64,000 bases of DNA, taken from NCBI GenBank assembly GCA_963789175.1, contig CAWBJO010000008.1:145150-209149 (forward strand), in the 5' to 3' direction. The notes under the pieces are model-generated. The model saw nothing but the letters and a program-made list of their open reading frames with translations. It was not told the origin of the DNA and searched no databases. This DNA comes from CAWBJO01 sp963789175 (GTDB lineage: Bacteria > Pseudomonadota > Alphaproteobacteria > Rhizobiales > Aestuariivirgaceae). Positions 60,206 to 64,000 of this stretch are shown in pieces. The translations under genes were made by a program, and so were the position numbers. The first letter of the stretch is position 1. Each line of letters begins with the position of its first letter.

Positions 60206-60455
60206 AGCTCGTCAGCGCCCGCCATTGCAGCTAACAACGTGGCCACACCAGTTGCTGTGATGTGCCAGCGCCGATAAACAACCCCTATGCAAGTCCAAAG
60301 TATGACAACGACGCCCACGAACTGGATGGCCAGAGAGTATCCCCACGCCTGTCCGGCCCAAACCCCTGCCATAGTGATGGTGCCTACCAATAGTACAAAA
60401 ATAGCGCTGTGACTGGTCGTGCTGCTTTTGTCAATGTGTCTTTGATGTGGTTCAT
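60013..60455 (-). pseudogene. Small membrane protein (holin-like), homopolymer frameshift
   Basis: ATG 60453-60455 (MNHIKDTLTKAARPVTALF) has a GGAG ribosome binding site 7 bases upstream. The frame hits a stop within 20 codons. Adding one T to the T5 run at about plus 60397-60401 joins it to a membrane frame LLVGTITMAGVWAGQAWGYSL, VGVVVILWTCIGVVY and TATGVATLLAAMAGADELYG, with three to four helices. The layout is that of small holin-like proteins, but this is only a resemblance. The far 3' end overlaps the plus-strand gene at 59625-60205, so its exact end is uncertain. Confidence 0.5.
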
Positions 60456-60617
60456 CGTCAGGCTCCGGCGTCAAACGCGGACATCTACCCACTCGGGTAA
60501 AGCGCAAACGATGGAAGGGGTTCCAGTCCGCACAACCATACTTAAGTCGCTATACCCGAACAATGCGAAGGTTTACGACACCTGTTTGAGTACACCCCGG
60601 TTGGGAAACGGGACCCC

Positions 60618-60652
60618 CGGAGACTCGCGGAGCCAACCAGAGCGAGTCTCCG
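60618..60652. repeat. Perfect inverted repeat (11-bp arms)
   Basis: CGGAGACTCGC (60618-60628) and GCGAGTCTCCG (60642-60652) with a 13-base loop. No T-run follows, so it is not a classical terminator. The arms each hold a GANTC methylation site. It sits in the gene-poor stretch between 60456 and 60770. Confidence 0.6.
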
Positions 60653-60769
60653 AGTTGTCGGACTCGTTACAATTGTTGCCATTTCCTAAATCACAGAGAG
60701 TCACCAGCGGCTGTTCTCGTTTAACTCATCACAGTGCCTCCAGAGCCGAAAACAACTCCAGCGACTCTC

Positions 60770-60916
60770 CTAGGGGTTTAGCGACTCATCGGCACTCTCC
60801 ATCCAGCGGAGTACGGTGATGAAGTCGCCAGGCTGGGCATTGGCGAGCGCCTCCCTGTGGGCCTCCGAGTCCTTCCAGACAAAGAACTGCCGCCCGGGGG
60901 GCATGGACTTCTCCAC
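60770..60916 (-). CDS. Small protein downstream of the DUF5681 remnant
   Basis: A 48-residue frame starting GTG 60914-60916: VEKSMPPGRQFFVWKDSEAH, then REALANAQPGDFITVLRWMESADES. It follows the coiled-coil gene after 15 bases on the same strand. The amino-acid pattern (FVW-x-[DE], then A-x-x-G-D-F-I-T-V-L-R-W) looks like the third protein of DUF5681-type cassettes, but this rests on memory of the pattern. No function known. Confidence 0.4.
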   Translation of the reverse strand: MEKSMPPGRQFFVWKDSEAHREALANAQPGDFITVLRWMESADESLNP

Positions 60917-60931
60917 GCTGACACTCGGCTC

Positions 60932-61148
60932 TCAAGCTTGCTTGGCATTTGCTTCACACTCCGCTGCGATGTCTCTGATGACGATGGCCAGGAGATCTCG
61001 CCCGATCAGGTCGAGTTCTTGCCGTGCCGCTGCGATCCGTTCCTGGACGTTGCCGTCCTTGGCCATGAACACCCGTGTGACCTCCGGTCGCCTGCCATGA
61101 CTGATCTCGGCCCTCCAATCTTGCAATGCGGCTGTCTAGGCGGCTCAT
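60932..61148 (-). pseudogene. Coiled-coil small protein, one frameshift
   Basis: ATG 61146-61148 (MSRLDSRIARLEGRDQSWQ) overlaps the DUF5681-like stop (ATGA). The first 19 codons and the later part (PEVTRVFMAKDGNVQERIAA, then ARQELDLIGRDLLAIVIRDI) are in different frames. One indel near plus 61088-61095 restores a single helical protein of about 70 residues. Second member of the cassette. Confidence 0.5.
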
Positions 61149-61440
61149 CGGTTCTGTCCCGCTTCTAGTCTGGCGAGACGCACCTCGATCTCACCCGTTT
61201 CAACGATCCGCCTCTGGGTCTCGACGAGGACGGAGATGTCCTTCGCCTCGTCCAATGACATCTCGCCTTGTGAGACGGCGCGCAGGACGTTGGTGTGGAC
61301 CTCAGTGAGTCCCGCAGCGGACCGGACATCATCAGACAATGCGAACTTCACCCACCTACCTTCCGGCTGAGGCTTCGGATGCAGGTAGGGAGCGGCAATG
61401 CGAGCCGCGTGCAGCCTTTCCACATCCGGCTTCGTCGTCA
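61145..61440 (-). pseudogene. DUF5681-like protein, N-terminus lost at the junction
   Basis: The C-terminal 95 residues resemble the ends of DUF5681-type proteins: RWVKFALSDDVRSAAGLTEV, HTNVLRAVSQGEMSLDEAKD, ISVLVETQRRIVETGEIEVR, LARLEAG, matching the pattern F-x-L-P-x-I-x-x-A-x-D-A-x-x-A...I-L-x-A-V-x-x-G-E-L-x-x-x-E-A-x-x-L-x-x-L-V-E. The frame runs on to 61486 only because the foreign sequence happens to stay open, so the real protein is cut at about 61440. Such proteins occur in mobile regions of rhizobia. Confidence 0.5.
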
Positions 61441-62298
61441 GTTCATCCAGGGCGTCGCCGGCGACGAGTTCTACATCACCATGCAATGCGGCATCGAGGC
61501 CGAGGCCGCCAAGCTCGGCGTCACCGTCAAGACCCAGGGCCCGCAGAAGTTCGACCCGACCCTGCAGCGGCCGATCCTCGACTCGGTCATGGCCACCAAG
61601 CCCGACGCGATCCTGATCGCGCCGACCGACGTCACCGCGATGCAGCGCCGCTCGAGGCGGCCGCCGCGGCCGGCATCAAGATCATCCTGGTGGACACCAC
61701 CACCGAGGACCCGTCGTACGCGGCGTCGCAGATCGCGTCCGACAACATCGGCGGTGGCAAGGCGGCGTTCGACGCGATCAAGCAGCTCAACCCGGACGGC
61801 GGCAAGGTGATGGTGATGTCCATCGACCCGGGTATCTCCACCACCGACCAGCGCGCCCAGGGCTTCGAGGAGGCGGCCAAGGCCGACTCGAAGTTCCAGT
61901 ACCTGCCGTCCAGTACTCGAAGAACGACCCGGCGACCGCGGCCAACCTGATCGGCTCCGCGCTGCAGAAGGACCCGGACATCGTCGGCGTGTTCGCCGCC
62001 AACCTGTTCGCCGCCGAGGGCACCGCCACCGGTGTCCGGCAGGCCGGCAAGACGGACACGGTGAAGATCGTCGGCTTCGACGCCGGACCCGAACCAGATC
62101 AAGGCGCTGCGTGAGGGCACCGTGCAGGCGCTGGTCGCGCAGCAGCCGGCCACATCGGCCAGTACGGCGTCGACATGGCCGTCGCCGCGCTCGACGGCGG
62201 CCAGGTCACCCCGAAGGTGCAGACCGGGTTCACCGTCATCACCAAGGACAACATCGACGGCGAGGGCGCGCCAGGCCGCGTACAAGTCCAGTTGCTGA
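61441..62298 (+). pseudogene. Sugar ABC transporter substrate-binding protein, many frameshifts
   Basis: Fragments of one RbsB-type periplasmic/lipoprotein binding protein in order: FIQGVAGDEFYITMQCGIEA, KFDPTLQRPILDSVMATKPD, AGIKIILVDTTTEDPSYAAS, DNIGGGKAAFDAIKQLNPDG, DPDIVGVFAANLFAAEGTAT, and QYGVDMAVAALDGGQVTPKV. It stops at 62296-62298. Continuity needs at least five one-base corrections (near 61650, 61908, 62088, 62145 and 62265). Very GC-rich codon usage and the best-known relatives are actinobacterial, so this part does not belong with the preceding genome. Confidence 0.7.
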
Positions 62299-62304
62299 CC
62301 CGAT

Positions 62305-62336
62305 CGTGGGCACGGGTCGCTAGATCCGTGCCCACG
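62305..62336 (+). terminator. GC-rich hairpin terminator (no T-run)
   Basis: Perfect 11-bp stem CGTGGGCACGG (62305-62315) and CCGTGCCCACG (62326-62336) with a 10-base loop, immediately after the binding-protein stop. T-less hairpin terminators of this kind are usual in Actinobacteria. Confidence 0.65.
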
Positions 62337-62363
62337 ACTTCGCCCTGAGCCGGGAGCCCGACG

Positions 62364-63445
62364 TTGACGAGCACACCATCCGCCGGGTCGTGGTGACCGC
62401 GCCCGGGGTCGTGGAGATCGAGCGCACCGCCCGCCCGCACCCGGCGCGGGCGAGGTGCTGATCCGCATGCGCGCCGTCGGCATCTGCGGGTCCGACGTCC
62501 ACGCCGCACACGGCAGGCATCCCTTCGTGCCGCTGCCCTACCACCCCGGTCACGAGGTCGTCGGCACCATCGAGGCCACCGGCGCCGGTGTGCACCTGCC
62601 GATCGGCCGGCGCGTGGTGATCGAGCCGATCCTCGCCTGCGGCAGCTGCAAGTACTGTCTCGACGGCCGCTACAACCTCTGCGCCACCATGGTCTTCTTC
62701 GGCTGCACCGCGCCCACCGGTGGCCTCGCCGACCTCTTCGTCATCCCGGCCGACCGCGTCGTGGCCGTCCCGGCGGAGCTCAGCGATCCCCTCGCCGTGC
62801 TCATCGAACCGCTGTCCACGCCCGTGCACGCGGTCCGGCTCGCCGGCCCGGACCTCACCGGAAGGACCGTCGCCATCCTCGGCGCCGGCACCATCGGCCT
62901 GCTCACCCTGGTCGCCGCCCGCCATGCCGGCGCCGCCCGGATCGCGGTCAGCGACACCCTGCCGGCGAAACGGACACTCGCCCGCCGGCTCGGGGCCGAC
63001 TCGGTCCACGACCCGGCGAGTCCCCGGATTCGCCGGCGCCGTCCGCGACGACCTCGGCACCAGCGCCGATATCGTCTTCGACTGCGTCGCCCGCCAGCAG
63101 ACCATCGATCAGGCCATCGCGATCGCGCTCAAGGGCGGCACCGTCGTCGTGGTCGGCGTCCCGGCCGCGCCCGTCACGATTCCGTTGCCCGAGATCCAGG
63201 ATCTCCAGGTGCGGATCCAGGGGAGTGCCACCTACACCCGAGACGACATGCCCAGGCGATCACCATGCTCACCGCCGGACTGATCGCGCAGGACGACATC
63301 ATCACCGCCCGATACCCCTGCCCGCGCCGGCTGAAGCGTTCGCCGAAGCATCCAGCGGCCGCCAGGTCAAAGTCATCGTCACCGCGGGGGACTCGAAGGG
63401 CAAGCCATGGCGGGCCGCCGCACGGCGACCCGCCATCCCTCAATG
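62364..63445 (+). pseudogene. Zinc-dependent alcohol dehydrogenase, frameshifted
   Basis: Medium-chain dehydrogenase: catalytic-zinc motif GICGSDVHAAHGRHPF, the structural zinc cysteines C-G-S-C-K-Y-C-L-D-G-R-Y-N-L-C, the GHEVVG motif and the NAD-binding GAGTIGLLTLVAA. The N-terminal piece is read from TTG 62364 or a nearby start, and the C-terminal piece ends near 63445. Joining the parts needs several one-base corrections (near 62452, 63020, 63250 and 63310). Probably oxidises a sugar alcohol, in keeping with the sugar transporter next to it, but this is inference. Confidence 0.65.
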
Positions 63446-64000
63446 AACTGCGCGTCCAGGGAGAGGACGTCGATCACCGCAGACGAGTCAGGCACATCCT
63501 GGTCGGGCAGGACCTCGACGGTGAGGGTGATCGTGCACTGCTTCGCCCCTCGCAGCGGCACGGACAGGGTCTGCACGTAGTCGTCGTCCGTGCCGGAGCG
63601 GAAGGTCCGTCCCAGCTTGCGGCCACAGGCCGTCATCGTGAACTTGGCCTTTGCCGAATCGTCGGCGATGGCGTATCCGGAAGCGGCGAACTCGACGACG
63701 GCATCCCGGGTGTCACCGCTGACGGGCACGGTCGTCGTCAAGGTCCGGCTCGACTCGGCCGTCCCGGTTTCCACGATGAGCGTGCTGTAGACCATGGTGA
63801 ACGCCTGGCCGTCCGTGGACACGATGTAGGTCGAACCCCGCGGTACCGACGCCTTGCCGAGCTTGGGCGGGACCGGTATCGGTGGTGAGCTGGATTCGTC
63901 GGCGTCGGGACCGCCACCTGCGGCGGCGGCTTCTTCGTCGGGTCGTTCTGCTTGGACCCGGTGCCCTCCTGCTTGAGCCTGGTGCCCTTGTGGCCGGCGC
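63379..64000 (-). CDS. Partial exported protein with Pro-rich linker and beta domain
   Basis: A frame entering from the right edge, beginning with a Lys/Pro-rich linker (near TKKPPPQ, one indel at about 63900) and then a beta-rich domain STYIVSTDGQAFTMVYSTLI with SSRTLTTTVPVSGDTRDAVV and CTITLTVEVLPDQDVPDSSA. The end, with SLDAQFIEGW, is recognisable as the last strand of a carbohydrate-binding-like or lipoprotein domain. The 3' end overlaps the dehydrogenase convergently. Partial, not identified further, actinobacterial in style. Confidence 0.35.
   Translation of the reverse strand, partial: RRPQGHQAQAGGHRVQAERPDEEAAAAGGGPDADESSSPPIPVPPKLGKASVPRGSTYIVSTDGQAFTMVYSTLIVETGTAESSRTLTTTVPVSGDTRDAVVEFAASGYAIADDSAKAKFTMTACGRKLGRTFRSGTDDDYVQTLSVPLRGAKQCTITLTVEVLPDQDVPDSSAVIDVLSLDAQFIEGWRVAVRRPAMACPSSPPR

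Overview
The window runs from an alphaproteobacterial chromosome, most like a member of the Hyphomicrobiales (Rhizobiales), into a short tail that looks actinobacterial. The alphaproteobacterial assignment rests on the 16S/23S sequences, the rRNA operon order, the cobaltochelatase genes cobS and cobT, the DUF4167 protein, the SUV3-like helicase and the gene order lysC-ptsP-prfA-prmC. Bases 1 to about 52,320 are dense, GC-rich core genome with tight or overlapping gene junctions. Nearly all long ORFs on the opposite strand are GC-driven shadows.

Core layout. The window opens in the 3' end of an NhaD-type antiporter, followed by a UPF0114 protein, a small GPY-motif protein and a glutathione S-transferase. 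A complete minus-strand rRNA operon (16S, tRNA-Ile, tRNA-Ala, 23S, 5S) with a visible promoter and boxA spans 3.3-8.95 kb. Its usual downstream tRNA-fMet lies about 1.2 kb further on, behind an oppositely oriented CHAD-domain gene. Next come an M23 peptidase, clpB (one apparent frameshift), a MOSC protein, DUF4167, prmC-prfA, a RodZ-like protein, ptsP and lysC. These are followed by ubiG, DUF1178, a nitrilase, a glutaredoxin, comF and a methyltransferase, then mutT, an XRE-cupin regulator, a GNAT protein, argJ, a parvulin and secA. After secA lie an orphan Flp pilin, an L,D-transpeptidase, accA, xerD, aroK-aroB, a CorC-type protein, bolA, a J-domain protein, cobS-cobT, a phytase-like esterase, rpmB, a DUF3108 protein, the SUV3-like helicase, an S4 protein, fdxA, carD and tRNA-Arg(CCT).

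Accessory region. From tRNA-Arg (52.25-52.32 kb) to about 61.44 kb, the base composition drops and almost every gene is small and without a known function. The region holds an exported EF-hand protein, a Crp/Fnr regulator, two related zinc-ribbon proteins, a second copy of the GPY-motif protein, a ribbon-helix-helix protein and a tightly coupled four-gene small-protein cassette. It ends with several frameshifted small membrane or exported proteins and the remains of a DUF5681-type cassette. Two extra copies of the tRNA 3' end sit just downstream of tRNA-Arg, so this is probably a genomic island. No integrase is visible.

Tail. At about 61.44 kb the DUF5681-like reading frame breaks abruptly into high-GC sequence. 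This tail encodes a sugar ABC transporter binding protein, a zinc-dependent alcohol dehydrogenase and part of an exported protein, all of actinobacterial character. The first two are cut by many one-base indels. Together with further frameshifts at 59-61.1 kb, this suggests a low-quality, chimeric contig end rather than biology. I found no CRISPR array, no insertion sequence and no recognised defence operon. The most novel material is the set of small-protein cassettes in the island.
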